A stretch of 33,626 nt of DNA, taken from positions 1-33,626 of the forward strand of contig NZ_JAQMTY010000110.1 in assembly GCF_028330765.1 (NCBI RefSeq). The letters run 5' to 3'. Origin of the DNA: Spirulina subsalsa CS-330 (GTDB lineage: Bacteria; Cyanobacteriota; Cyanobacteriia; Cyanobacteriales; Spirulinaceae). The stretch's first letter is position 1, and each line of letters begins with the position of its first letter. The notes beneath the pieces are model-generated. The model was not told the origin of the DNA. It did not search any database and saw only the letters and a list, made by a program, of their open reading frames with translations. Below are positions 1-8,510 of this stretch, piece by piece. Position numbers and translations under genes: made by a program.

Positions 1-123
1 CAGGATAAATCAATGGCGTTAGTCGTTGAGCCTAGCAACCCTCTGCAACTCTCGTTGTTTGAGTGGATAAATGGTCAGGTAACTGGCTGTTCAGAATCTC
101 CCACTATAGCCCGTAGGGTTTAG
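1..123 (+). CDS. 3' end of an unidentified ORF cut by the window edge (possible TnpB C-terminus)
   Basis: Frame 1 is open from the first base to a TAG at 121-123, giving 40 residues that end in GCSESPTIARRV. The other two plus-strand frames meet stops within about 20 bases. The last dozen codons are written by the hairpin of the next feature. Coding that runs into the right-end hairpin is typical of IS200/IS605 orfB/tnpB genes, and ESP-type C-terminal tails are common there. No catalytic motif lies inside the window, so the identity is an inference from the end structure only. It could equally be a chance open frame. Confidence 0.3.
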   Translation, partial: QDKSMALVVEPSNPLQLSLFEWINGQVTGCSESPTIARRV

Positions 124-139
124 TGGGGGAGTATGTCAA
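92..139 (+). mobile_element. Putative right end of an IS200/IS605-family element
   Basis: CCCACTA (100-106) pairs with TAGTGGG (121-127), with an inner CCC/GGG stem (110-112 with 116-118). The hairpin is followed by a short linker and TCAA at 136-139. An imperfect subterminal hairpin followed by a TCAA-type cleavage site is the known layout of IS608-like right ends. The rest of the element would lie upstream of the window. The efflux operon begins about 70 bases downstream. The assignment rests on structure alone. Confidence 0.35.
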
Positions 140-207
140 GTGATCATTTCCCCTAGACGAATGGGGGGCGATCGCCTATCCTGCGAGCAGTGATTTTCAG
201 CAGGTCT

Positions 208-1695
208 ATGGTGCAGACGGCCCAGCAACGTTATCGCACGGGTATCCGTTGGCTCCTGGGTTCAGGGGCGATCGCGCTTCTGAGTTTAGGCGGGGGGGCT
301 TGGTGGGTGTGGCGGCCAACGTCCACCACCGTAGAAGTGGAGGTGATCACCGTTGAGCGGGGAGATGTGCTCAAAACGGTGACGGCGGGCGGCTTAGTGA
401 AAGTGGGCAATCAACAAACCCTCACCGCCCCCACCACGGCTAACAATACAGCGATCGTCGAGCGGATCGAGGTGAGCATTAACAGCCCGATTCAAAATAA
501 CCAAATCCTGATGCGGTTACGGAACCCCGACGGCTTGGCCCAACTCGAACAAAAACGCCTCGAAATCACCCAAAAACGCTCAGAAGTCACCACCAAACAG
601 CGGGACGTGCAACGAGCAGAAGTGGAACTCCTCAAAGCCCAACGCACGCAACGCAGTCAAGCCGACAATCTCACCGCATTACAACAGGCCGAATTGACGC
701 TCTCCAACGCTCAGGAAGAATTACAACGTCAAGCCCAAGGGATTCCCGATCTTGAAACTGATGTTCAAACCACCCAAGATCTGGTAGAGCAGGGCTATCT
801 CGCGGCGGATGAACTGCGGCGGGTTGAGCAAGAGTTACGGGATGCTCGGTCTCGCTTGGCGAATCAACGGCGGACGGTGGAAGATGCTCGCTTGGCGGTG
901 ACGAATCTGCGGATTGAGCGATCGCAAACTCTCACCGATCAACAGGATACGATTCAAACCCAACAGCTTACCCTCGCCAATAATCGCCAAGCGGTGGAGG
1001 TGAGCCTACGGGAACTGACCGTGGCGCAACTCAATCTCCAACGGGATGAAGAAAGCTTTGCCAACAGTAGTCTAATCCGCGCCACGACGGACGGGCGAGT
1101 CTTGGCGATCCATGCCAAAACTGGGGATGTGCTGCAACAGGGCGATCGCCTCCTCACCATTGGCGACCCCCGCCGCGAAGAAGTCGAAGTCCAACTCACC
1201 ACCCTGCAAGTCCCCCTGATCAAAACCGCCCAACCCGCCACCGTGGAAGCGATCGGGACAGTGTCCGGTACATTTCCGGCCCGGGTGGAACGGGTGGACA
1301 GGGTGGCGATCGCGTCCGGTGAGAGTGGCTCCTTTGGGGGTGGGGATGATCCCGGTCGGGTGGCGGCGGTGATTGTCCTCGACCGGCCGAGCGGCACGCT
1401 GATTCCTGGCAGTCAGGTCAGCGTCACCATTGAAGTGGAAGCCGAGCGGAATGTGGTTGCTGTGCCGTCGCTGGTGGTGCAAGGGGAGGGGGATTCTGCC
1501 TATGTGTGGATCGTGAGTGAAGCCGGGACTGCGGAAAAGCAACCGATTGAAATTGGACTCCAGGGGGACGAACGCACCGCCATTCTCGACGGCTTAGAGG
1601 CGGGCGATCGCATCATCTCCCCTTCCCCCGACCAATCCCTCACCGAGGGCGATCGCGTCAAACCCAGAGACACCCCACCAGAGGAGGCCCCATGA
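208..1695 (+). CDS. HlyD/MacA-type periplasmic adaptor of an ABC efflux system
   Basis: This is the periplasmic membrane-fusion subunit that would link inner-membrane ABC permeases to a TolC-type channel. An N-terminal membrane anchor (about residues 13-36, rich in L, G, A and W) is followed by the first half of the lipoyl/barrel-sandwich domain. A long Q/E/R/L-rich coiled-coil hairpin spans about residues 95-285. The second lipoyl half (DGRVLAIHAKTGDVLQQGDRL, near 292-315) and beta-barrel and membrane-proximal regions follow. A GTG in the same frame at 190 would add six residues; the ATG at 208 is preferred because AGCAGG lies just upstream. The stop overlaps the next gene's start by four bases (ATGA), indicating translational coupling. 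Substrate is unknown. The family is certain; the choice between MacA-like and other HlyD subtypes is not. Confidence 0.88.
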   Translation: MVQTAQQRYRTGIRWLLGSGAIALLSLGGGAWWVWRPTSTTVEVEVITVERGDVLKTVTAGGLVKVGNQQTLTAPTTANNTAIVERIEVSINSPIQNNQILMRLRNPDGLAQLEQKRLEITQKRSEVTTKQRDVQRAEVELLKAQRTQRSQADNLTALQQAELTLSNAQEELQRQAQGIPDLETDVQTTQDLVEQGYLAADELRRVEQELRDARSRLANQRRTVEDARLAVTNLRIERSQTLTDQQDTIQTQQLTLANNRQAVEVSLRELTVAQLNLQRDEESFANSSLIRATTDGRVLAIHAKTGDVLQQGDRLLTIGDPRREEVEVQLTTLQVPLIKTAQPATVEAIGTVSGTFPARVERVDRVAIASGESGSFGGGDDPGRVAAVIVLDRPSGTLIPGSQVSVTIEVEAERNVVAVPSLVVQGEGDSAYVWIVSEAGTAEKQPIEIGLQGDERTAILDGLEAGDRIISPSPDQSLTEGDRVKPRDTPPEEAP

Positions 1696-2900
1696 GTCAA
1701 TTAGGCGTGATGGATCTGATCGGCTTGGCGGTGCATGCCCTGGGGCGGAATGGATTGCGGACAGGTTTAACGGGATTGGGTATTTTCCTCGGTGTGGCCG
1801 CCACCAGTGCCACCCTGCAAGTGCAGCACATTACCAGCCAACGGATTCAACAACGGTTTGCCGAACGGGAAGCCCCCCGCGTCCAAGCATGGGTGTGGCG
1901 GCAGGGCCAACTGGCGGATCTAACAGCAATTCAAACGGAGTTGGCGGGGGTTGCCTCGGTGAGTGCGGCGATGGGGTTAGGGTGGTCACAACAGGCCATC
2001 TATCAAGATCGTGCGGTTCCTGTCCAAGGGATGGCCGTCAGTGATACCTATTTCACCACCACCGGACGGCAAATGGTGCAAGGTCGCTACCTCAATGCTA
2101 CGGATTTTGCAGACTATCGCTCGGTGGTGGTGATTGATCAAACCTTGGCCCAACAGATGTTTCGCGATCGCGACCCCATCGGCACGAACATTTACCTGAG
2201 CGGGATGGCGTGGCAGGTGGTGGGGGTGATGGAAGCGAAAACCACTGAGCAGCGCGGCTCAGGGGAACAGGAGGGGGAATTGGTGATTCCCCTCAGCACC
2301 CAAATGGCCTTAACCGGACGGCAACAGGTGGATCACATTTTCGTGCGGCCGGAGGATCTCAGGGATTTAGAACGCCTTGAAGGTCAAGTGAAAACCCTCC
2401 TCCAACAACGTCACCCGGAATACCTGCAAGGGATTTGGGCCCAGTTTGATGCACCCCGCACAGCAACCAACGTGGCGGATATCCAAGCGGATCAGGAGAC
2501 GTTGGCCACGGCGACGCGATCGCTGTTGGGTGTGGGGGCGATCGCGTTGGCGATCGCCGGTGTCGGAATTGCCAATATTACCGTCGCCAGTACCCTCGAA
2601 CGGACAAAGGAAATCGGCTTGCGGCGAGCGATTGGGGCGACTCAAGGGGATGTGCTTTGGCAGTTTGTTTTAGAGTCGGTGGTGGTGAGTGTGGTGGGGG
2701 GCGTGATTGCGATCGCCACCATCGAAGGAGTCACCCTCGGCATCACCCGCTATGAACCCTTTGGCTTGCCCGCCTATGAATTTAATGGCCGCAATGCGGT
2801 GCTGGCTTTGGGGGCGGCGATCGCGGTGGGGATTGGGTCGAGCGTCGCCCCCGCCCTGCGGGCAAGCCGCCTTGATCCCGTCAAAGCCCTCCGGAGTTGA
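1692..2900 (+). CDS. MacB/FtsX-type ABC transporter permease (first of two)
   Basis: A 402-residue permease of the MacB/LolCE/FtsX fold. A transmembrane helix near residues 19-40 is followed by a large periplasmic MacB_PCD-type domain to about 265. Three C-terminal helices form the FtsX domain and carry the signature EIGLRRAIGATQGDVLWQF near 305-325. There is no Walker A or ABC signature, so the nucleotide-binding subunit must come from another gene; E. coli MacB has it fused at the N-terminus. The start overlaps the adaptor stop by four bases. The next gene begins six bases after this stop and is a clear paralogue, so the two permeases may form a heterodimer. Exported substrate is not predictable. 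Confidence 0.9.
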   Translation: MSQLGVMDLIGLAVHALGRNGLRTGLTGLGIFLGVAATSATLQVQHITSQRIQQRFAEREAPRVQAWVWRQGQLADLTAIQTELAGVASVSAAMGLGWSQQAIYQDRAVPVQGMAVSDTYFTTTGRQMVQGRYLNATDFADYRSVVVIDQTLAQQMFRDRDPIGTNIYLSGMAWQVVGVMEAKTTEQRGSGEQEGELVIPLSTQMALTGRQQVDHIFVRPEDLRDLERLEGQVKTLLQQRHPEYLQGIWAQFDAPRTATNVADIQADQETLATATRSLLGVGAIALAIAGVGIANITVASTLERTKEIGLRRAIGATQGDVLWQFVLESVVVSVVGGVIAIATIEGVTLGITRYEPFGLPAYEFNGRNAVLALGAAIAVGIGSSVAPALRASRLDPVKALRS

Positions 2901-2906
2901 TCCCCC

Positions 2907-4070
2907 ATGGCTCTTTCTCCCCACAATCTTTTAATTGTCACCCTCAACGCCCTGCGGGGCAATCCGATCCGCTCGGCATTAACCACCGTGGGGATCTTCA
3001 TGGGGGTGCTCGCCGTCAACGGGACGCTGCAAGTCCAAACCATCAGCAAAGGGATCATCGAACGCCAACTCAACGCCCAAATCGCCCCGCAACTCTTCAC
3101 CTGGATTCACCCCGGCATTACCTCCCGCGAACAAGCTCAAGCGATCGCCCGCCTCGGCGGTGTGATCGACAGCGCCAGCAGTACCTGGGGATCTTTCGAC
3201 ACCGTGCAGCGCAATGGGCAAGAAACCTTTGTGATCACCCTGCCGGTCTCTCCCAACTTTCCCCAGGTGAACCGCTTAGAGATCGTAGCGGGGCGATTTT
3301 TTACCCCCCAAGAGATGCAGGATTTTCGTCAGGTGGGGGTGTTGGCGCAGGATGCAGCCATGATTTTGTTTCCCGATCAAGATCCGATTGGTCAATCCTT
3401 GCTCGTGCGGGGCAATACCTACCGGATTGTGGGGGTGATTGCCATGAAGCCCTTTGAACAGGATGAGCAAACCTGGTCTACCTTATTTGTGCCGCTGAGT
3501 TTGGCCCATGCCCGGACGGGTCAAGAGCGAATCACCTCATTCAGCCTGCGGCCGACGGATTGGCGAGATCTCGACGCTCAACAAGCCAAATTACAGCAAA
3601 TTTTGGCAACTCAATTCCCCGATCGCGACCCTTATGTAGAACACAATGCCGAGGCGATCGCAGAGCAGCAAGACATTCTCATTTTGATTTCGCGGGGTCT
3701 CTTGGGGGTGGGGTTGGTGGCGTTGGTAATTTCGGGGGTGGGAATTGCCAATATTACCTTTGCGTCGGTGATTGAGCGCACACCGGAGATCGGGTTACGG
3801 CGGGCGATTGGGGCAACCCAGGGAGATATTCTCTGGCAATTTTTACTGGAGGCGGTGATTTTGAGTATGATCGGCGGCATGAGCGCGATCGCGGTGGTGG
3901 ATGGCACGACGCGCATCGTGGCGGCAACCTTTGACCTGCCCTATACCTTTCAATTGGAGACTGCTGCGATGAGTTTGGGGATTGCGATCGTTGTGGGTGC
4001 GGGGTCTAGTTTTGTGCCAGCACGACGGGCGAGTAGAATTGAGCCGATGTCTGCATTACGGAGTGAGTGA
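2907..4070 (+). CDS. MacB/FtsX-type ABC transporter permease (second, tandem paralogue)
   Basis: A 387-residue paralogue of the preceding permease with the same order: N-terminal helix (about 15-37), MacB_PCD-type periplasmic domain, and C-terminal FtsX domain with EIGLRRAIGATQGDILWQF near 292-311. The two copies are closely similar in the C-terminal block and diverge in the periplasmic domain. This suggests an old duplication that became a heterodimer; that is inference. No ATPase motifs are present. The stop overlaps the TolC-family start by four bases (ATGA), so the four genes are almost certainly co-transcribed and coupled. Confidence 0.9.
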   Translation: MALSPHNLLIVTLNALRGNPIRSALTTVGIFMGVLAVNGTLQVQTISKGIIERQLNAQIAPQLFTWIHPGITSREQAQAIARLGGVIDSASSTWGSFDTVQRNGQETFVITLPVSPNFPQVNRLEIVAGRFFTPQEMQDFRQVGVLAQDAAMILFPDQDPIGQSLLVRGNTYRIVGVIAMKPFEQDEQTWSTLFVPLSLAHARTGQERITSFSLRPTDWRDLDAQQAKLQQILATQFPDRDPYVEHNAEAIAEQQDILILISRGLLGVGLVALVISGVGIANITFASVIERTPEIGLRRAIGATQGDILWQFLLEAVILSMIGGMSAIAVVDGTTRIVAATFDLPYTFQLETAAMSLGIAIVVGAGSSFVPARRASRIEPMSALRSE

Positions 4071-5854
4071 TGTCTCGTCTTCCTTTACCCAGTTGGCTTC
4101 ACCACACCCGGCTGTTGACGATCGCCGCCATCAGCACGATCATCCCCTTGGCTGTCATTGCCCAAGGATCGCCGCCGTCTCCATCGCCTGACTCGAACCG
4201 CGATCGCGCCACAGCATCCGACCCGATCACCCCGCCAGATCTGCCAGCAATTGCCCCCACCGTTTCACCCTCCCCCCAACCAACCGCCCCCACCCCTAAA
4301 CCATCTCTCCTCCAGCGACTCAAAACCACCTTGGGGATTCAACCCCCAGAATCCCCCTCACTGGGTGCAACGTCCCCGAATCCAGCGGCGGATCGCCCCC
4401 TCGCGTCCCGTCAGGCTCCAGGCGATCGCTCCACCACCCCCCCGCCCGATTTTGATCCCGTGGCGTTATTTCGATCCCCGGCCCCGCCTCGCTTACCCGC
4501 CCAATCATCCACACCAGTTAGCCCCGACGCGATCGGTGTGCCCTTGACCTTAAACGAAGCGATCGCCCTGACGGTGCTCCACAATACCCAAGTTCGGAAT
4601 CAATACCTGGATCGAATTGTGGATCGCGCTCGTTTGCGCACGGCCCAGGGGGAACTGTTGCCGAAATTTACGCCGATGTTAATGAGTGGCGTGGTGGATA
4701 ATGTCGGCGGACGGGGTCATCGCACGGAGGTACGGGCGGCGGTCTCCTGGTTTACACCCACGCGGGGCACGCTGAGCGTCGATTGGCGATCGCAACTCAA
4801 CAGCTTTCAAGAAACCGAAGACAGCCAAGGTTTTAGCGTCACCTATCGTCATCCGCTGCTGCGCTACGGGGAAAGCGCGATCGCTCATCTCGATCGCAGT
4901 CGCGCCCTAATTCGAGACGACATCAACCAACTCACCCTCCGCCAAACCCTGATCGACGAAGTTACCGACACGATTCGACAATACCGATCGCTCCTCCTCG
5001 CCCAAGACCAAGTTACCCTCACCCAAACCTCCCTGACCAACGCCGAGCAACAACTCCAACGCCAACGGGCCCTAGTGGAAGCTGGTCGGGAGGCGCGATC
5101 GAGTCTCTTTCGCACCGAGCAGAATGTGGCAGATTTTCAAAGCCAACTCTTGGCCGCTCGTAATGCGGTGCAGTCGGCACAGTTGGCCCTGATGAATCAG
5201 TTGGGGATTAATCGGGATTTAGATGTAGTGGCGATCGCCGATCAGAACACCGTCACGCCAAACCTTGATCCAAACACCCTCGAACAGGTCAGCCTCGCCC
5301 AGCGTCCCGACTACCTCAGCGGTCAGTTGGGGCTACGCATTGCCGCCCTCGACCTGCGCCAAGCTGACAACAATCGCCGCTGGAATCTGGATCTCGAAAC
5401 CCAATACAATGATGCCACCGTCCAACAAGGAGACTGGTCAGCGCAAGTGATTTTGACCCGACGTTTAGGCGATCGCCGCCGCGACCACGAAACCTTTGAA
5501 GCCAGCCGCGTCGAACTCCTCAAACAGGAAAACAACCTCGCCCAACTCGCCGCCGATATTCGTATCGCCGTCCGCAACCAAAGCCGCCAAGTGCAACTCC
5601 AAGCCGAACAACTCCAACTCGCCCGCCGCGCCGTAGACCTTGCCCAACAGGAACTCGCCGCCCAAGAAGCCCTCGTTCAAGCCGGGCGAGGTGATGCCTT
5701 CCAACTCCAAGAGGCCCAACGACAACTCTTAACCGTGCGCAATAACGAGCTACAGCAACGGGTAAACTATCTCAATGCGATCACTGAATTGGATCAAGTC
5801 CAGGGCATCACCCTCGATCGCTGGGGGATTCAACTCGATCCAGCCCCGGAGTGA
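4067..5854 (+). CDS. TolC-family outer-membrane efflux channel with proline-rich N-terminal extension
   Basis: The outer-membrane partner of the upstream adaptor and permeases. A signal peptide (hydrophobic stretch about residues 15-32, ending AVIAQG) is followed by roughly 120 residues very rich in Pro, Ser and Thr. Two outer-membrane-efflux (OEP) repeats follow. The first starts at LTLNEAIALTVLHNTQVRN near 160; the second is near 395-445, with AQRPDYLSGQLGLRIAALDL. Alternating Q/L/R/E-rich stretches form the alpha-barrel coiled coils. The long proline-rich spacer is absent from E. coli TolC; it might span peptidoglycan or tether the channel, which is inference. It is the last gene of the operon. 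A second in-frame ATG one codon in is also possible as start. Confidence 0.9.
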   Translation: MMSRLPLPSWLHHTRLLTIAAISTIIPLAVIAQGSPPSPSPDSNRDRATASDPITPPDLPAIAPTVSPSPQPTAPTPKPSLLQRLKTTLGIQPPESPSLGATSPNPAADRPLASRQAPGDRSTTPPPDFDPVALFRSPAPPRLPAQSSTPVSPDAIGVPLTLNEAIALTVLHNTQVRNQYLDRIVDRARLRTAQGELLPKFTPMLMSGVVDNVGGRGHRTEVRAAVSWFTPTRGTLSVDWRSQLNSFQETEDSQGFSVTYRHPLLRYGESAIAHLDRSRALIRDDINQLTLRQTLIDEVTDTIRQYRSLLLAQDQVTLTQTSLTNAEQQLQRQRALVEAGREARSSLFRTEQNVADFQSQLLAARNAVQSAQLALMNQLGINRDLDVVAIADQNTVTPNLDPNTLEQVSLAQRPDYLSGQLGLRIAALDLRQADNNRRWNLDLETQYNDATVQQGDWSAQVILTRRLGDRRRDHETFEASRVELLKQENNLAQLAADIRIAVRNQSRQVQLQAEQLQLARRAVDLAQQELAAQEALVQAGRGDAFQLQEAQRQLLTVRNNELQQRVNYLNAITELDQVQGITLDRWGIQLDPAPE

Positions 5855-6007
5855 CCCTCTCTCCCCCCGATCATCAGGCCAGAACAACAGTTAAGCTACC
5901 ATTATCAAACATAAATTAAAATTATATTATTGAGGGGTTTATATTTTTTGGGTTTATCAATAAACTGAGGAAGAACGCAGCGATCGCTACGTCTAGACCA
6001 TCCTTGC

Positions 6008-6031
6008 AAGGGACATCTCCCCCTTATTTTT
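6008..6031 (+). promoter_or_regulatory. Small terminator-like hairpin in the psiE-family leader
   Basis: AAGGG (6008-6012) can pair with CCCTT (6021-6025), followed at once by ATTTTT (6026-6031), three bases before the ATG at 6035. The only Shine-Dalgarno-like bases upstream (AAGGGA) lie inside this stem. The stem is short, so chance is quite possible. It is listed because a hairpin plus T-run directly before a start codon could act in attenuation or in masking the ribosome site. Confidence 0.2.
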
Positions 6032-6034
6032 CCG

Positions 6035-6619
6035 ATGAAAACCCCTCAACCGTCCTCCTTACCTTGGTATCGTTGGCTCAATAGCCATCATGTTGTCCGG
6101 TTATTAGAAACAGTCCAAGACCTGATTGTTATTGGTCTGTGTATTGGGTTATTTAGTTTTATGGTGTTGCAACTGCGGGAGATGGTGCTTTCATTACTTC
6201 CCCCCCTGCAATTTCAAACGGTTACTTCTGATATTCTTTTTCTCCTCATCCTCGTCGAACTCTTTCGCCTGCTGATTATTTACTTGCAGGAACACCGGGT
6301 TTCCATTGGTGTGGCGGTCGAGGTTTCGATTGTCTCGGTGTTGCGGGAAATTATTGTCCGTGGCGTGCTTGAAACGCCGTGGTCACAGGTTTTAGTGGCC
6401 TGTCTTTTTCTGTTAGTCTTAGGCGCATTACTGATCATCCGAGTGTGGTTACCGCCTACCTTTGACGGCATTAATCCAGAGCAATTTATTTCGGAGCGAC
6501 ATCGTTCACGGCATCATGCTCAAGAGCCAGACCATCAACCCTTAAGCACAGAAGAAATCAGCCGCCCGAAACAATCAAAACCAGCCATCAACAATGTGCT
6601 AACGGAACAGATCAATTGA
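6035..6619 (+). CDS. PsiE-family (phosphate-starvation-inducible) membrane protein
   Basis: A 194-residue inner-membrane protein with about four transmembrane helices (roughly residues 25-50, 65-85, 95-115 and 118-138). The family signature is clear: VELFRLLIIYLQEHR followed by VEVSIVSVLREIIVRG. These match the PsiE family, whose biochemical role is unknown; the E. coli member is induced by phosphate starvation. The C-terminal 50 residues are hydrophilic and probably cytoplasmic. The 180-base AT-rich upstream region probably holds its own promoter, but I could not find a convincing Pho box. It follows the efflux operon on the same strand and is too far away to belong to it clearly. Confidence 0.85.
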   Translation: MKTPQPSSLPWYRWLNSHHVVRLLETVQDLIVIGLCIGLFSFMVLQLREMVLSLLPPLQFQTVTSDILFLLILVELFRLLIIYLQEHRVSIGVAVEVSIVSVLREIIVRGVLETPWSQVLVACLFLLVLGALLIIRVWLPPTFDGINPEQFISERHRSRHHAQEPDHQPLSTEEISRPKQSKPAINNVLTEQIN

Positions 6620-6644
6620 GGCGATCGCACCTCGCCCATCAGCA

Positions 6645-6725
6645 GTAGGGTGGGTAGGCGGCTTAAACATAGGCGATGAAAGTAATCCAGCAATCCGCCG
6701 TAACCCACCGATTAACCTGTGTCGT
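6645..6725. repeat. Dispersed hairpin repeat, family C, copy 1
   Basis: The segment begins GTAGGGTGGGTAGGCGGCTT and ends with CAATCCGCCGTAACCCACCG, ATTAA and TGTGTCGT. The two arms are roughly complementary (GGTGGGT..GGCGG with CCGCC..ACCCACC), so the repeat can fold. A second copy with the same order and spacing lies at 19325-19405. It occupies most of the gap between the PsiE gene and the convergent Uma2 gene. Confidence 0.75.
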
Positions 6726-6752
6726 AGCGGTAGAGTCTTGGCTTATGTCGAG

Positions 6753-7454
6753 TTAGCCCACTTCGTCTAGGGGAATTGATAACGTTTCGGCAATTTGTTC
6801 GGGGCTTAATCCGAAGGATAAGAGGCGGGCGATCGCATTTTTTCGGTCTTGTTTTAATTGCTCAACTTCCGCCTGAGCTTTTTCGGCTAACCGTCCCAAT
6901 TCCACATAGCTTAAAAACCGCTCACCATTGGGTTTATAAATATTGAGTGTTTCAGGGGTTAATTCAAACCGAATCTTGAGTAATGGGCTGTCCCAATTGA
7001 GGAGATCAGGCACTAACACCAGCGTTTGATCGCAGCGTTGCCAGCCTGTCAAATCATTACGGTCTGGGTCATATAGATAATATTCACTCACCCCGTACTG
7101 CTCGTAAAATGCCAATTTCTTGGCCATTTCACTAAACCGATTCCCTGGCGATAAAATTTCAAACACCACCTGCGGCGCGATGTCGTCTTCGTCCCATTGG
7201 CGATAGGAACCGCGATACCCTTTGGGCCGACCGATCGCCACCATTACATCCGGAGCGCGGCGGGTTTGATTATCCCCTTCGACGGGATACCACAGTAAAT
7301 CACCTGTAACAAAAACATCAGGACGATCCGCAAAGAGCAACTCTAGATTTTCTTTGATCGTGACAATCCAGTGAAACTGTAATGTGTTGTCTGACATGGG
7401 TTGACCATCACTATCGGGATAGACGATTTCCGAGCGTTGTAGTTCTTGAACCAT
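6753..7454 (-). CDS. Uma2-family (DUF820) endonuclease-fold protein
   Basis: A 233-residue protein of the Uma2/DUF820 family, a PD-(D/E)XK-like fold greatly expanded in cyanobacteria. The core reads DVFVTGDLLWYPVEGD, then RRAPDVMVAIG (the acidic position), then PQVVFEILSPGNR, then KKLAFYEQYGVSEYYLYDP. The D, E and following K positions match the expected nuclease-like active site. A C-terminal coiled coil (about 190-220) ends with a PEQIAETLSIP motif resembling the helix-turn-helix tail seen on many such proteins. Cellular function and substrate are not established for the family. It appears monocistronic. Confidence 0.85.
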   Translation of the reverse strand: MVQELQRSEIVYPDSDGQPMSDNTLQFHWIVTIKENLELLFADRPDVFVTGDLLWYPVEGDNQTRRAPDVMVAIGRPKGYRGSYRQWDEDDIAPQVVFEILSPGNRFSEMAKKLAFYEQYGVSEYYLYDPDRNDLTGWQRCDQTLVLVPDLLNWDSPLLKIRFELTPETLNIYKPNGERFLSYVELGRLAEKAQAEVEQLKQDRKNAIARLLSFGLSPEQIAETLSIPLDEVG

Positions 7455-7561
7455 GATCTGCTCTCGATCTGAACGATGAAACTATTGTACCATTACGGAT
7501 TTTGGAAATTTTGATTCAAAAGGGACCGAAACCCGTGATCGGCGTAATGCGTAGCGGGAAA

Positions 7562-8407
7562 TTATTGGGCCAAGACGCGATCGCTCACCCCCTGCACCAA
7601 GGGCCGGAACACCTCCACCAACGCGGCCCGACTCACCGCCAAACTCGGTAACGGTCGGCTGCCGTAATCGTCCCCGACTTGGAGCGGAAACACCGGATCA
7701 GGCCCTAAGGTGACAAACGCCCCCCCTGCGGCCTGTACCAACACCCACACCGCTGCAATATCCCAAATTTTCGGGGTCGCTTCGATGCCGCCCAGGGCGA
7801 CCCCCGCCGCCACCAGCACATGGTTATAACTCGCCACCCCCAGCATCCGAATTTTGCAGGGAAAGGGTTGGGTCATCACCGCTGTGCTGCGGGCGCAGAG
7901 GTTGAAGAGTTGATTGGGGTTGGGGTCGGCGGGGCTGGTGTGGATCGGTTTGCCGTTGAGGTAAGCTCCGGTGGGGCTGTCGAGTCCGGTGTTACCTGCC
8001 CAGTAGCCGTGAAAGGTTTGGGCAACGGGGGGGAAATGCACCAAGCCAAACACCGGCCAACCGCGATAGAGCAAGCCGATCGAAATCCCCCAGAGGGGAA
8101 TCCCCCGCGTGAAGTTGGTTGTGCCGTCGATGGGGTCGATGATCCAGCACCAATCTTGGGCGGGGAAGGTGTGAAGGGTTTCTTCGCTGAGGATGCCGTG
8201 ATCGGGGAAACGGGCGGCGATCGCTTCTCGAATCCGTTGATCCGACCATTGATCCGCTGCCGTCACCAGGGAGCCATCGGTTTTACATTCAGCGGTTAAG
8301 ATCCCCGCACGGGGTAATAAATAGGCGGCGACCTCTTGGGTAATGTCTGTGGCAAAGGCCAGCACATCATCCCAAAACGCAGCCGGGGGATTGAGGGGAG
8401 AAGTCAT
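7562..8407 (-). CDS. Inositol monophosphatase-family phosphatase
   Basis: A metal-dependent sugar- or inositol-phosphate phosphatase of the IMPase/SuhB superfamily. Visible motifs from the ATG at 8407 are KTDGSLVTAAD (42-52), SEE (74-76), the signature DPIDGTTNFTRG (91-102) and WDIAAVWVLVQAAGG (215-229). These supply the metal ligands Glu76, Asp91, Asp94 and Asp216. Length (281 residues) is normal. A TTG nine bases further upstream could add three residues; the ATG is preferred. The substrate could be inositol phosphate, histidinol phosphate or another sugar phosphate, and sequence reading cannot decide. It is followed on the same strand by no close partner. Confidence 0.9.
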   Translation of the reverse strand: MTSPLNPPAAFWDDVLAFATDITQEVAAYLLPRAGILTAECKTDGSLVTAADQWSDQRIREAIAARFPDHGILSEETLHTFPAQDWCWIIDPIDGTTNFTRGIPLWGISIGLLYRGWPVFGLVHFPPVAQTFHGYWAGNTGLDSPTGAYLNGKPIHTSPADPNPNQLFNLCARSTAVMTQPFPCKIRMLGVASYNHVLVAAGVALGGIEATPKIWDIAAVWVLVQAAGGAFVTLGPDPVFPLQVGDDYGSRPLPSLAVSRAALVEVFRPLVQGVSDRVLAQ

Positions 8408-8510
8408 GGTAAGCAAAACCGGGAGAGAAACATTATTTAGAATATCGGGTTCTCTCCCTGGGTCGGTTTACGTGCGATCGCATCTCCTCACCGGCGTTAA
8501 CGCATTCAAC

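Noticed and set aside
4158..4547. 129-codon plus-strand ORF overlapping the TolC N-terminus
   Set aside because: An out-of-frame reading of the proline-rich spacer. The TolC frame has the signal peptide and couples to the upstream stop.
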